NCBI GenBank assembly: GCA_945861155.1
Contig: CAMATN010000018.1
Coordinates: 1-53,243 of the forward strand
Direction of reading: 5' to 3'
Length of the DNA: 53,243 nt
Origin: Rhizobium sp. Q54
Lineage (GTDB): Bacteria; Pseudomonadota; Alphaproteobacteria; ATCC43930; CGMCC-115725
In this document: piece after piece, positions 9,764 through 18,924 of the stretch
How positions within the stretch are numbered: position 1 is the stretch's first letter
Layout: each line of letters starts with the position of its first letter
The notes under the pieces: model-generated
Databases searched by the model: none
The model's input: only the letters and a program-made list of their open reading frames with translations
What the model was told of the DNA's origin: nothing
Made by a program: the position numbers and the translations under genes

Positions 9764-10879
9764 ATGCCCGAACTGGATAGCGGCCTGGCTGGGCTGGTCG
9801 CGGCGGAGACTGTGCTGAGCCACAGCGATGGCGTACGCGGCATCCTGTGGGTGCGCGGGCATACGCTACCCGAGCTCGTCGCCGAGTTCGGCTATGACGG
9901 CGCGGTCGGCCTGTTGTGGGAGGGGTTTGCCGGCAACGGCCTCGACCGCGACGAGATGCGGCGCCGGCTCGGCGACGGGCGCCGCCTCGCCTTCGCCCGC
10001 CTCGGCGATTGGCTCGGACAGGCCCGAACCCGCCCCCTCGTCGAAGGTGTCCGGCTGGCCCTTGCCGCGATGCCGGACGACAGCGCTCCGGCGTTGATCC
10101 TCGCCACCCTGCCGGTCGCGATCGCGGCGCTGCTGCGGACTCGGCAGGGCGCCGAACCGCTCGCCCCCGATCCGACGCGCGGCACCGCCGACGATCTGCT
10201 GCGCATGGCGCGCGGCCGGACCGCGGAGACCCCTGGCGCGGCGGTCATGACGCAAGCGCTCGACACCTATTTCGCGGCGGTGATCGACAACGGCCTCAAC
10301 ACGTCGGCCTTCACCGCACGGGTCATCGCATCAAGCCGCGCCTCGCTGGTGTCGGCGGCGCTCGGGGCCTATTGCGCGTTTACCGGGCCCTTGCATGGGG
10401 GCGCGCCGGGGCCAACCCTCGACATGCTCGACGAGGCGGCGGCGAACGGCGATGTCGGGGCCTGGGCCGAGCGCAAGCTCGCCGCCGGCGAACGGCTGAT
10501 GGGGTTCGGCCATCGCGTCTTCCGGCTCGGCGATCCGCGCGCCGGGGTGTTGCGCACGGCCCTCGAACAATTGGGCGCGAGCCTTGGTCCCGCCGCGGGT
10601 CGGCTCGCCTTCGCGGCCGAAGTCGAACAGGCCGTCGGCGCCGCCTTCGCACGGTTGAAGCCGGGCCGGCCGCCGCTGCAGCCCAACGTCGAGATCAACG
10701 CCGCGCTGTTGCTCGACGCCGTCGGTCTGCCGCGCGACGCCTTTACCCCGGTATTCGCGGTGGCGCGCTGCGCCGGCTGGCTCGCGCACGCGATGGAGCA
10801 ACAGAAATCAGGCCGCCTGATCCGCCCGTCCTCGGCCTATGTCGGCCCCAGGCCGCGGAACCTCGCGCCCGAACCCTGA
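9764..10879 (+). CDS. Citrate synthase-like protein (citrate/2-methylcitrate synthase family)
   Basis: Condenses acetyl-CoA (or propionyl-CoA) with oxaloacetate in characterised family members. It is 371 residues long, typical of short type I/methylcitrate synthases. The two catalytic histidines are in GPLHGGAPG (H211) and GFGHRV (H250). The third catalytic position, usually Asp in an NVDFY context, is Glu here (NVEINAA, E310); I recall Glu at this position in some 'citrate synthase 2' proteins. The C-terminal FTPVFAVARCAGWLAHAMEQ matches the family. The main TCA citrate synthase is probably elsewhere. The assigned ATG has no SD and an upstream in-frame ORF ends 3 bases before it. Confidence 0.8.
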   Translation: MPELDSGLAGLVAAETVLSHSDGVRGILWVRGHTLPELVAEFGYDGAVGLLWEGFAGNGLDRDEMRRRLGDGRRLAFARLGDWLGQARTRPLVEGVRLALAAMPDDSAPALILATLPVAIAALLRTRQGAEPLAPDPTRGTADDLLRMARGRTAETPGAAVMTQALDTYFAAVIDNGLNTSAFTARVIASSRASLVSAALGAYCAFTGPLHGGAPGPTLDMLDEAAANGDVGAWAERKLAAGERLMGFGHRVFRLGDPRAGVLRTALEQLGASLGPAAGRLAFAAEVEQAVGAAFARLKPGRPPLQPNVEINAALLLDAVGLPRDAFTPVFAVARCAGWLAHAMEQQKSGRLIRPSSAYVGPRPRNLAPEP

Positions 10880-10890
10880 ACCCAAGGCCC

Positions 10891-10914
10891 GCGGGGTGCA
10901 TGGAGAGCACCCGC
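10891..10914 (+). terminator. Weak hairpin after the citrate synthase-like gene
   Basis: GGGTGC (10894-10899) pairs with GCACCC (10907-10912) over a 7-base loop, 12 bases after the stop. There is no U-tract, so termination here would be inefficient or Rho-assisted. Confidence 0.25.
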
Positions 10915-11137
10915 CACCTGGCGTTGCGCCGCGTGCACAAAACCCGTATGGTGGCGACAATCGTCTTGTTATCAACAAACTAGAAAACAATCGCGTTTAG
11001 GTTAGGCGGCGCCGATGCACGGCGCGTGACACGCCGCCACGGGCCCGGATTGGCTGGGAACCCTGGAATTCTCACTGCCGTTTCCAACTCGCGGCAAGTA
11101 TGCGGCGCGCGGGGATCAAGCTGTAAGCGAGGCCATC

Positions 11138-12673
11138 TTGTTCACATCATGCAGTTTCGCCATAGCTCGCTTCCGGCAGACCGGATGGGCAATCGCCGGC
11201 ACGACCGCGATCGCCGCCGGGTTTGCCCTTGCGGCCGGCGCCCTTGCCGCGGTGCCCGGCGACGGATCCGGGGCAAACCCGATCGCGATGCCGCCCATCG
11301 AGGCGTTTCCGGGCGGCGGGCCGGCGCTGGTGGTCGACAGCGAGATCCACAACCGCGTCGAACGCGCCGCCGGGCTCGTCGTTGCCGGGCAAAAGCTGCG
11401 CGGCGCATTGCTGCGCCAATTCTATGCCGCCCACAATTTCGATCAGGTCTGGGCGACGCGGCAATCGCAGGTCGACGCGCTCGTCAACCTCGTGTCCCGC
11501 GCCGGCGAGCACGGGCTCGACCCGGATCGGTTTCACTTGGCGCTGTTACGCAACCGGGCCGCGCTCGCGCCGATCGATCGCGACCTGATATTGTCGGACG
11601 CGTTCCTCGGCTATGCCGACGCGCTCGCCCGCGGCGCCGTGCCGATCGAACTGCGCATGGATGACGAGGATCTGACCCCCGAGCCGGTGGATGTGGCGAG
11701 CGTCCTCGGCCAAGCCGTCGCCAGCGCCGATCCGGCCGCGATCATCGAGGCGCTCGCACCGCGCTCGCCGGCCTACACGGCGTTGCGCCGGGCCTTGCAG
11801 TCCTATCGCGCGGCGGCCGCCGGGCCGGAAAGCGCGCGGATCGCCCCGGCCTCGCACGGTCAACGCGATCTCCGCGCGGGACCGGACAAAACGCCCGACA
11901 AAGCCGCCGACAAGACAGCCGACAAGACAAACGAGTCGCGACTGCGCGACATCGCGGTAAACCTCGAGCGCCTGCGCTGGCTGCCGCGCCAGATTCCCGC
12001 CGATCGGGTCTGGGTCAACACCGCGAACGCGCAACTCGTGCTGTACCGCGACGATCGGCCGGTGTTCACGACCCGCGTCGTCGTCGGCGAGGTCGATAAG
12101 CAGACCCCGGAACTGCAGACCACGATCACCAGCCTCTTGTTCAATCCGCCGTGGAATGTCCCGTACTCGATCGCAACCAAGGAGATCCTGCCCAAGGCGG
12201 CACAGGATCCGAATTATTTGACCCGCCATCGCATGGTCGTGCGACCCAACGGCGCGATCCAACAACTGCCCGGACCCGGCGCCGCGCTTGGCCAGCTCAA
12301 ATTCGAGCTGACCAACCGATTTGACGTCTACCTGCACGACACGCCGCTGAAGGCCCTGTTCAATCGCGACAACCGCCGCCAGAGCCACGGTTGCGTGCGG
12401 GTTCAGAACCCGCGCGAACTCGCCGCCCTGCTGTTGCAGCAGCCGGTCGACACAATCAACAAAGGCATCGCGATCGGCTCGACCAATCGCCGCATGTTGC
12501 CGGCGCCGGTGCCGGTGTTCCTCGTCTATCAGACCGTCTTTCTCGACGCGGACGGGACGCTTGCCTTCCGCCCCGACGAGTATGGTCGCGACGACGACAT
12601 CTGGCGCCATCTGTCCCGCTCCGGGCAAGCGCCAGTCGCACAGAACAACCCGGCCGGCCAACGTCGAAGCTGA
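11138..12673 (+). CDS. L,D-transpeptidase (YkuD domain), YcbB-like
   Basis: Periplasmic enzyme that makes 3-3 peptidoglycan crosslinks or attaches lipoproteins, in known YcbB/LdtD relatives. Order: N-terminal hydrophobic signal (about 13-40), a peptidoglycan-binding-like scaffold region, a short Lys/Asp repeat linker (250-265), then a YkuD catalytic domain. The nucleophile motif is SHGCVR (416-421), with C419 and H417. At 511 residues it is close to the large YcbB class. The only reasonable start is a TTG at 11138; no in-frame ATG or GTG precedes the signal. The next gene is another exported cell-wall-type protein on the same strand. Confidence 0.85.
   Translation: MFTSCSFAIARFRQTGWAIAGTTAIAAGFALAAGALAAVPGDGSGANPIAMPPIEAFPGGGPALVVDSEIHNRVERAAGLVVAGQKLRGALLRQFYAAHNFDQVWATRQSQVDALVNLVSRAGEHGLDPDRFHLALLRNRAALAPIDRDLILSDAFLGYADALARGAVPIELRMDDEDLTPEPVDVASVLGQAVASADPAAIIEALAPRSPAYTALRRALQSYRAAAAGPESARIAPASHGQRDLRAGPDKTPDKAADKTADKTNESRLRDIAVNLERLRWLPRQIPADRVWVNTANAQLVLYRDDRPVFTTRVVVGEVDKQTPELQTTITSLLFNPPWNVPYSIATKEILPKAAQDPNYLTRHRMVVRPNGAIQQLPGPGAALGQLKFELTNRFDVYLHDTPLKALFNRDNRRQSHGCVRVQNPRELAALLLQQPVDTINKGIAIGSTNRRMLPAPVPVFLVYQTVFLDADGTLAFRPDEYGRDDDIWRHLSRSGQAPVAQNNPAGQRRS
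11885..11932 (+). repeat. Four 12-bp in-frame tandem repeats (DKxx linker)
   Basis: Four consecutive 12-bp units beginning GACAA encode DKTP-DKAA-DKTA-DKTN (residues 250-265), in the linker before the catalytic domain of the L,D-transpeptidase. They are in-frame, so unit gain or loss would only change linker length. Confidence 0.75.
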
Positions 12674-12773
12674 AAAGCGTCGGTAGTCAGGCAACCGGAG
12701 AATGAAAAATCGCGGAAAACGCGGTCTGCACGGTCCCCTCCGACCATAACGGGCTTGTCTCGTCGGTGGGCCG

Positions 12774-13355
12774 ATGCTATTGGCGTCCCCGGGGACTATC
12801 GGGGGATTGCCATTGCGACCGTCTTCTCTGCTGACCCGTCGCCGGGTCTTGGGCGCCGCCGTTGCCGTATCGGCCATCGCTTTCATCAGACCGGCCCCGG
12901 CCGTCTCTTTCGCGCCGCGCTCCGTCTCGCTGTACAACATCCATACGGGCGAATGGGTTCGCACGGTCTATTGGGCCGATGGTCATTACATCCGCGAGGC
13001 GGTCCGCGACATCAACTGGGTGCTGCGCGATCATCATTCCGATGAGGTGCGGCCGATGAATGCCGGCGTCCTCGATGTGCTCGGCATGCTGCGCCGCCGT
13101 CTCGAGAACAACGACCCGTTCCTGGTGATCAGCGGTTACCGCTCGTCGACGACCAACAGCCGCATGTCGGTCCGAGGCAGCGGCGTCGCCAGCAACAGCT
13201 ATCACATCAAGGGCATGGCGATCGACTTGCGCGCCGAACGGCGGGATTTGTCGCATGTCCGCGCGGCCGCGCTGAGCCTGCGTTGTGGCGGCGTCGGGTA
13301 TTACCCGCGATCTGATTTCGTCCATGTCGATTGCGGCCCGGTGCGCCAGTGGTAG
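12774..13355 (+). CDS. DUF882 / YcbK-like (M15-type) exported cell-wall protein
   Basis: Periplasmic zinc peptidase-like protein of the DUF882 family (193 residues). The N-terminus has a twin-arginine-type signal ([15 protein letters not shown], then PAPA). Zinc-site residues typical of the M15/YcbK fold are present: H144 and D151 in SYHIKGMAID, and H184/D186 in FVHVD. The SGYRS motif before them is also conserved. It follows the L,D-transpeptidase by 100 bp on the same strand, as is common in proteobacteria, which suggests a shared role in peptidoglycan remodelling. The exact substrate is unproven for the family. Confidence 0.88.
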   Translation: MLLASPGTIGGLPLRPSSLLTRRRVLGAAVAVSAIAFIRPAPAVSFAPRSVSLYNIHTGEWVRTVYWADGHYIREAVRDINWVLRDHHSDEVRPMNAGVLDVLGMLRRRLENNDPFLVISGYRSSTTNSRMSVRGSGVASNSYHIKGMAIDLRAERRDLSHVRAAALSLRCGGVGYYPRSDFVHVDCGPVRQW

Positions 13356-13457
13356 GTGCGCGCCGCCGCGGCGCGATTCGGACCGAGAGGGACAACGGAA
13401 CCCACATTCCCGCACGGCGTTATCTAGCCGAGACTCACGGCTATCAAAGGCTGCACG

Positions 13458-13610
13458 ATGGGCACTATTCTTCTAATCATTCTCGTCCTGGTTCTGATCG
13501 GCGCGCTGCCGAGCTGGCCGTATAGCAGCGGCTGGGGCTATTACCCGAGCGGCGGGATCGGCATCGTCGTCCTGATCCTGATCGTGCTGCTGCTGATGGG
13601 CCGGCTCTAG
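13458..13610 (+). CDS. DUF3309 micro membrane protein
   Basis: A 50-residue protein. Two hydrophobic segments (about 3-15 and 34-47) flank a short aromatic stretch, LPSWPYSSGWGYYPSGG. This is the pattern I recognise as DUF3309, a widespread small proteobacterial family of unknown function. The start is ATG at 13458 and the stop TAG at 13608. Probably an inner-membrane stress or envelope micro-protein; no role is established. Confidence 0.75.
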   Translation: MGTILLIILVLVLIGALPSWPYSSGWGYYPSGGIGIVVLILIVLLLMGRL

Positions 13611-13645
13611 AACCCAGGCGCGGTTTCGATCCCCGGCTCCCCGGA

Positions 13646-14788
13646 TCAGGCAGCGAAGCGCGCGAGCGCGGCGCGGTCGATCTCGATGCCCAGCCCGGGG
13701 CCCTGCGGGATCTCGACCCGGCCGCCGCGCTGCTCGATCGGCTCGACCAGCACCGCCATGCGGATCGGGTGCTCGGAGCGGTCGAATTCGAGCAGCGGCT
13801 CGATCGGGTGAAGACCCGGCGGGTTGTGCGGCAGCGCGGCGATCAGCTGCAATGACGCGGCGAGCGCCACCCCGGTGCCCCAGACATGCGGATTGATCCG
13901 GACCCCGAAGGCACTCGCCATGTCGGCGATTTTTTTGCATTCGGAGATCCCCCCGGCGGCGCAGACATCGGGCTGCACGATGTCGACCAGCCGCTCGGCA
14001 ATCAGCGAGCGGAAGCCCCATCGGGTGAACTCGGCTTCGCCGCCGGCGATCGGGATCTGCAGCGCCGCCTTGACCGCGCGATAGCCGGCGAGGTCTTCGG
14101 GCGGCACCGGCTCCTCGAACCAGGCGATGTCGAGCGGTTCGATCTGGCGGCCGAGCCGGATCGCCGCGGTCGAATCATAGGCGTGGTTGGCGTCGACCAT
14201 GATTGAGACGCCGTCACCGACGGCGCGGCGCACCGTTTCGCATAAAAGCAAATCCTGCGCGAGGCCGAACCCGAGCTTGAGCTTGATCGCGCCAAACCCT
14301 TCGGCGATGCGCTGATGCGCCTCCTCGACGAGGTAGGCGAACGGATCGGCGTTGTTCGGTCCACTGGGTCTCTTGCGGTAGAAGCCGGTGGCGTAGGCCT
14401 CGACCGACATCCGCAACGGCCCGCCGAGCAGGCGATGCACCGGCAGCCCGAGATGGCGCCCCTTCAGATCCCACAGCGCGATGTCGACCGCGCTCAGCGC
14501 CTCGATCGCGAGCCCCTTCTGGCCGTGGTCGCGCAGCCGGTTGTAGAGGTTTTCCCAGATCGACTCGGTCGCCAGCGCGTCGGCGCCGACCAGCAACGGC
14601 TTGTAATACTCGACGATCGGCGCGGTGAGCCGTGCCGGCCCGAACGCCTCGCCCCAGCCGCTGTTGCCGTCCTCGCCGACGATCTCAACGAGGCACGCCC
14701 CGCGCCGCTCGTACCACGCCTGCGAATACGCGAAGGGCTCGGTCAGCGCGGCTTCGAGAATATAGGTTTTGACGTCGCGGATTTTCAT
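13646..14788 (-). CDS. Mandelate racemase/muconate lactonizing enzyme family protein
   Basis: Enolase-superfamily enzyme of 380 residues, the usual length. All expected catalytic residues are visible: K169/K171 in AIKLKLG, metal ligands D199 (MVDANH), E225 (FEEP) and E251 (GGEAE), then the D274...H301 dyad (VQPD, NPHVWGTG). Such residues abstract the alpha-proton of a carboxylate, usually a sugar acid or hydroxy acid, but the substrate cannot be inferred. The start ATG at 14788 is the one that begins the conserved MKIRDVKTY; the frame is open 49 codons upstream without support. It is divergent from der. Confidence 0.88.
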   Translation of the reverse strand: MKIRDVKTYILEAALTEPFAYSQAWYERRGACLVEIVGEDGNSGWGEAFGPARLTAPIVEYYKPLLVGADALATESIWENLYNRLRDHGQKGLAIEALSAVDIALWDLKGRHLGLPVHRLLGGPLRMSVEAYATGFYRKRPSGPNNADPFAYLVEEAHQRIAEGFGAIKLKLGFGLAQDLLLCETVRRAVGDGVSIMVDANHAYDSTAAIRLGRQIEPLDIAWFEEPVPPEDLAGYRAVKAALQIPIAGGEAEFTRWGFRSLIAERLVDIVQPDVCAAGGISECKKIADMASAFGVRINPHVWGTGVALAASLQLIAALPHNPPGLHPIEPLLEFDRSEHPIRMAVLVEPIEQRGGRVEIPQGPGLGIEIDRAALARFAA

Positions 14789-14948
14789 GTCGGAGCAGCT
14801 TCCGGTATGCCGGTCGCCGAATTTATCGGACGATCTGTAGCCTCGCAGTATAAAAGTCGGCCGCCAACCCCAAGCGGCCACTCTCTTCGAGATAAGACAG
14901 TTTCCGAATTTTTTGATTGCTCCTTCCTCTGGCACAGATCTGGCTCAA

Positions 14949-16316
14949 ATGAGCTTCACCGTTGCGATCATCGGGCGTCCCAATGTCGGGAAATCGACGC
15001 TGTTCAATCGGCTCGTCGGGCGACAGCTGGCGCTCGTCGACGATTTGCCGGGGGTGACGCGCGACCGCCGCGAGGGCGAGGGGCATATCGCCGACCTCAC
15101 CTTTCGCCTGATCGATACCGCCGGGCTCGAGGAGGCGCCGCCCGACACGCTGGCCGGCCGGATCCGGGCGCAGACCGAGCGCTCGCTCGACCATGCCGAT
15201 GTCGCGCTCTTGGTCATCGACGCGCGCGAGGGCCTGACCCCGGTCGATCGTCATTTCGCCCGCTGGCTGCGGCGCACCGGGAAGCCCGTCATCCTGGTTG
15301 CCAACAAGGCCGAGAGGCGCAACGCGCTCGCCGAACTGGCCGACGCTTTTGCCCTGGGGCTCGGCGATCCGGTGCCGATCTCGGCCCAGCACGGCGAGGG
15401 TCTGGCCGAACTCTACGAGCGCCTGCTCCCGTTCGCGGCGGAGGGTGAGGCGGAGCCGACAGAGACGACGCTGGAGTCCGAGCCTGAGCCTGAAGCCGAG
15501 CGTGAAAAGCCGCTGCAGCTCGCGATCGTCGGCCGGCCCAATGTCGGCAAGTCGACCCTCGTCAACCGTTTCATCGGCGAGGAACGCGTCCTGACCGGAC
15601 CCGAGCCGGGCATTACCCGCGACGCGATCGCGATCGAATGGGCGTGGGGCGGGCGGGCGATCCGGCTCGTCGACACCGCCGGGATGCGTCGCCGGGCGCG
15701 CATCGAAGCCCGGCTGGAGCGGCTGTCGGTCGCCGACACGCGGCGCGCGGTGCGCTTTGCCGAAACCGTCGTTCTCGTGATGGATGCGCTGCAGCCGCTG
15801 GAGCGCCAGGACCTGACGATCGCCAATCTGATCGAAGAGGAGGGGCGGGCGATCGTGCTGGCGGTCAACAAATGGGATCTGGTGCCCAACCCCGCGGCGA
15901 TGCTGAAAGACCTGCGCGAGCAGCTCGATAATTCGTTGCCGCAGCTCGCCGGCGTCGCGCTGGTCCCGGTTTCGGGCCTGACCGGCAGCGGCCTCGGCCC
16001 GTTGATGAGGGCGGTGTTCGCGGCCGATGCGGTGTGGAACAAGCGCATATCGACCGCCGCGTTGAACCGCTGGCTCGCCGCGATCCAGGAGCATCACCCG
16101 CCGCCGGTCGCCGCCGGGAGGCGATTGCGGCTGCGCTACATCACTCAGGTCAATACCCGGCCGCCGACATTCGCATTATTCGCCTCGCAACCTGGCGAGC
16201 TGCCCGAAAGCTACCGGCGCTATCTTGTCGGCGCAATGCGGCGGGACCTCGACCTGCCCGGCGCCCCGATCCGCCTGATGCTGCGCAAGGGCGACAACCC
16301 CTACGCGCGGGATTGA
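14949..16316 (+). CDS. der: Ribosome-assembly GTPase Der (EngA)
   Basis: Essential GTPase for 50S subunit maturation. It has two tandem G domains, each with GRPNVGKS (9-16 and 195-202) and NKxD-type motifs (VANKAE, VNKWDL), then a KH-like C-terminal domain. An acidic linker rich in Glu/Pro joins the G domains. It is 455 residues from the ATG at 14949 (SFTVAIIGRP); an in-frame ATG 12 codons upstream is less likely. The G4 motif of the first domain reads NKAE, a tolerated departure from NKxD. The 3' end overlaps the convergent SDR gene by 16 bp. Confidence 0.95.
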   Translation: MSFTVAIIGRPNVGKSTLFNRLVGRQLALVDDLPGVTRDRREGEGHIADLTFRLIDTAGLEEAPPDTLAGRIRAQTERSLDHADVALLVIDAREGLTPVDRHFARWLRRTGKPVILVANKAERRNALAELADAFALGLGDPVPISAQHGEGLAELYERLLPFAAEGEAEPTETTLESEPEPEAEREKPLQLAIVGRPNVGKSTLVNRFIGEERVLTGPEPGITRDAIAIEWAWGGRAIRLVDTAGMRRRARIEARLERLSVADTRRAVRFAETVVLVMDALQPLERQDLTIANLIEEEGRAIVLAVNKWDLVPNPAAMLKDLREQLDNSLPQLAGVALVPVSGLTGSGLGPLMRAVFAADAVWNKRISTAALNRWLAAIQEHHPPPVAAGRRLRLRYITQVNTRPPTFALFASQPGELPESYRRYLVGAMRRDLDLPGAPIRLMLRKGDNPYARD

Positions 16317-17068
16317 TCCGGAGCGGTCGGGGTCAGGGTAACGATCTCGCCGTTGCGGGTGCATTCCGGCAAAGCGAGGTCGAGGAAGGCGTCGGTGACG
16401 GAGTCAGGCGACGGCAGCGCCGCCGGGTTTTCGCCGGGGAAGATCGCGGCGCGCAACCGGGTGCGCACGATACCCGGGTCGATCAGATTGGCGCGCACCG
16501 CGGTCCTCGCGGCAATCTCGCCGGCATAGATCCGGACCATCGTTTCGAGCCCGGCCTTGGCGACCGCGTAGGCGCCGTAATAGGGCGGCGCGTCGCGCGC
16601 GAGGCGGCTGGTGACAAAGATCGCGCGTCCGGCCGGCGCGGCGCGCAGCAGCGGGTCCATCGCCCGGATCAGCCGCCAATTGGCGGTCAGGTCGAGATCG
16701 ATGATCTCGCCCCACTGCTTGGGGTCGATATGGCCGAGCGGGGAAAAGACGCCGAACTCGGCGGCGTTGCCGACGAGGATGTCGAGCCTCCGGTAACGCT
16801 CGTAGAGCGCCGCCGCCAGCTCGTCGATCTTGATGAACTCGCGCAGGTCGAGGGGCACGAGGGTGGCGCTGCCCCCTCCCGACGTAAAACAGGCGGCGCG
16901 GATCTGGTCGTCGACCTCCTCCAGGCCGCCAATTGTCCGGGCGGCGAGCACGACATGCGCGCCCTCGGCCGCAAAGCGTCGCGCGACCGCGGCGCCGATG
17001 CCGCGCGAGGCCCCGGTGATCAGCGCGATCTTGCCGGCGAGCCGGCCACTCCCGAGCGTTGCCGTCAT
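16301..17068 (-). CDS. SDR-family NAD(P)-dependent oxidoreductase
   Basis: Classical short-chain dehydrogenase/reductase of 255 residues. The cofactor motif is TGASRGIG (18-25), with the NAG-like GNAAEFG, catalytic Ser in VTSRLA, and YxxxK in YGAYAVAK. The substrate is unknown. The start ATG at 17068 lies exactly in the outer arm of a long palindromic element, so the element has supplied or absorbed the translation start. The 3' end overlaps der convergently. Confidence 0.85.
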   Translation of the reverse strand: MTATLGSGRLAGKIALITGASRGIGAAVARRFAAEGAHVVLAARTIGGLEEVDDQIRAACFTSGGGSATLVPLDLREFIKIDELAAALYERYRRLDILVGNAAEFGVFSPLGHIDPKQWGEIIDLDLTANWRLIRAMDPLLRAAPAGRAIFVTSRLARDAPPYYGAYAVAKAGLETMVRIYAGEIAARTAVRANLIDPGIVRTRLRAAIFPGENPAALPSPDSVTDAFLDLALPECTRNGEIVTLTPTAPDQSRA

Positions 17069-17258
17069 TCCGGGGCTCTCGCGCAGCGAGGGAACCCGGA
17101 ATCCATAAACACCGGCCTCCCCCCACCTACCCTCCCCCGCAAGCGGGGGAGGGTAGGTGGGGGGATATGAATTCCGGGTTCACCGCCCCTCTCGGCGCAC
17201 GCGTGCGTGCGCCTGCCGGGTGGCGCATCTTCGATGCGCCAGGGCGCCCCGGAATGAC
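17064..17258. repeat. Nested palindromic (REP-like) element between the SDR gene and purF
   Basis: Three inverted repeats are nested around one centre. The outer arms are GTCATTCCGGGG (17064-17075) and its complement (17247-17258). The middle arms are AACCCGGAAT (17093-17102) and ATTCCGGGTT (17171-17180). The core is a perfect 22-bp stem (17119-17140 with 17143-17164) closed by only AA. Another small inverted unit (TGGCGCATC/GATGCGCCA) lies at 17221-17240. The GTCATTCCGGGG end resembles dispersed alphaproteobacterial repeats. It may act as a bidirectional terminator. Confidence 0.85.
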
Positions 17259-17286
17259 ACCGGGGAGGTGCTGATGCAAAATCTAT

Positions 17287-18741
17287 TCACGCGTTTTCGG
17301 TGAGCAGCGAGAGCTGTACCGAGAGCTTGCCGTTATCGGCGTCGGCCGGGCGGATCGGGTAATCGCCGGAAAAACAGGCGTCGCAGAAGCGCGGCGCGAG
17401 AGCGTCGCGTCCCGCCTCGCCCATCGCACGGTAAAGGCCGTCGATCGAGATGAAGGCGAGGCTGTCAACGCCGATATGTTCGGCCATCTGCGCCAGATCG
17501 AAGCGCGCCGCGAGCAACTGATCGCGCGAGGGCGTCGCGATCCCGTAAAAACACGGAAAGCTCGTCGGCGGGCTCGATACCCGCATATGAACTTCGCGCG
17601 CGCCGGCATGGCGGACCATCTCGACGATCTTGGTCGAGGTCGTGCCGCGCACGATCGAATCGTCGACCAGGATCACCCGTTTGCCTTCGAGGTCAGCGCG
17701 GTTGGCGTTGTGCTTGAGCCGCACCCCAAGATGGCGGATCTGGTCGGTCGGCTCGATAAAGGTGCGCCCGACATAATGGTTGCGGATGATCCCCAATTCG
17801 AACGGCAGCCTGGATTCGGCGGCATAGCCGAGCGCCGCCGGCACCCCGGAATCGGGCACCGGCACGACGATGTCGGCCTCGACCGGCGCTTCGCGAGCCA
17901 ATTCCCGGCCGATGCGCTTCCTCGCCTCGTAGACGCTCTTGCCTTCGAGCATGCTGTCGGGCCGGGCGAAATAGATGTACTCGAAGACGCAAAGCCGCTT
18001 TGGCAAGGGCAGGAAGGGCATGACGCTGCGCACCCCGGCAGCGCCGATCATGACGATCTCGCCGGGCTCGACATCGCGCACGAACTCGGCGTCGATGATG
18101 TCGAGGGCGCAGGTTTCCGACGACAGAATCCACGATTCGCCGAGCCGGCCGAGCACCAGCGGCCGGACTCCCAGCGGATCGCGCAGCCCGATCAGCGCGT
18201 CCTTGGTCAGCGCCGCCAGCGAATACGCTCCCTCGACCTGGCGCAGCGCGTCGGTCAACCGCTCGACGACGGTGTCCTTGAGACTGGTCGCGATCAGGTG
18301 GACGATGACCTCGGTGTCGCTGGTCGACTGGAACAGGCTGCCGCGCCGCACCAACTGGCGGCGCAGATGGTAGGAGTTGGTCAAATTGCCGTTGTGGCAG
18401 ATCGCGAGCCCGCCGAAATCGAAATCGGCGAATAGCGGCTGGATGTTGCGCAGCGCGACCTCGCCGGTCGTCGCATAGCGGACATGGCCGATCGCCATCG
18501 CGCCGGGCAGCTTCGCGATGACGTCCTTCGAGCTGAAATTGTCGCTGACGAGGCCGGGGCCGCGATGGGCGCTGAACTGCTCGCCGTCATAGGCGACGAT
18601 ACCGGCGGATTCCTGGCCGCGATGCTGCAGGGCATGCAGCCCAAGCGCGGTCAGCGCGGCGGCGTCAGGATGACCGTAGACGCCAAAGACGCCGCATTCG
18701 TCGTGGAAATGGTCGGTGTCAGCGCTTCCGGTCGTCACCAT
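17287..18741 (-). CDS. purF: Amidophosphoribosyltransferase
   Basis: First committed step of purine synthesis: glutamine + PRPP to phosphoribosylamine. It is 484 residues. A ~15-residue propeptide precedes the N-terminal nucleophile C16 (DECGVFG). A class II glutaminase domain follows, then a PRPP-binding domain with VILVDDSIVRGTTS. Cysteines in FPCFYG and CDACFSGDYP match the Bacillus-type, [4Fe-4S]-containing, oxygen-sensitive enzyme. Monocistronic here; no PurR site was recognised. Confidence 0.95.
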   Translation of the reverse strand: MVTTGSADTDHFHDECGVFGVYGHPDAAALTALGLHALQHRGQESAGIVAYDGEQFSAHRGPGLVSDNFSSKDVIAKLPGAMAIGHVRYATTGEVALRNIQPLFADFDFGGLAICHNGNLTNSYHLRRQLVRRGSLFQSTSDTEVIVHLIATSLKDTVVERLTDALRQVEGAYSLAALTKDALIGLRDPLGVRPLVLGRLGESWILSSETCALDIIDAEFVRDVEPGEIVMIGAAGVRSVMPFLPLPKRLCVFEYIYFARPDSMLEGKSVYEARKRIGRELAREAPVEADIVVPVPDSGVPAALGYAAESRLPFELGIIRNHYVGRTFIEPTDQIRHLGVRLKHNANRADLEGKRVILVDDSIVRGTTSTKIVEMVRHAGAREVHMRVSSPPTSFPCFYGIATPSRDQLLAARFDLAQMAEHIGVDSLAFISIDGLYRAMGEAGRDALAPRFCDACFSGDYPIRPADADNGKLSVQLSLLTENA

Positions 18742-18924
18742 CCGCCACCCTCGCTCCGGCCGCCCCGACGATCAAACGCCCGCAATGGCAGATATATGAA
18801 TTTGGCGCGCCTATTGCGAGGGCAAGCGCCCGCCGCGGCGGCAAACGAATCCTCTTGCGCGTCTGGGCAGATCGGTCGGGCAGTGATAGAGGGACGCTCC
18901 TCAACTGTTCGCGAGGAGGATGTT

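Noticed and set aside
12702-12749. 15-codon ORF (MKNRGKRGLHGPLRP) between the L,D-transpeptidase and DUF882 genes
   Set aside because: GGAG is only one base before the ATG, which is too close for a functional ribosome site, and no conservation can be shown.
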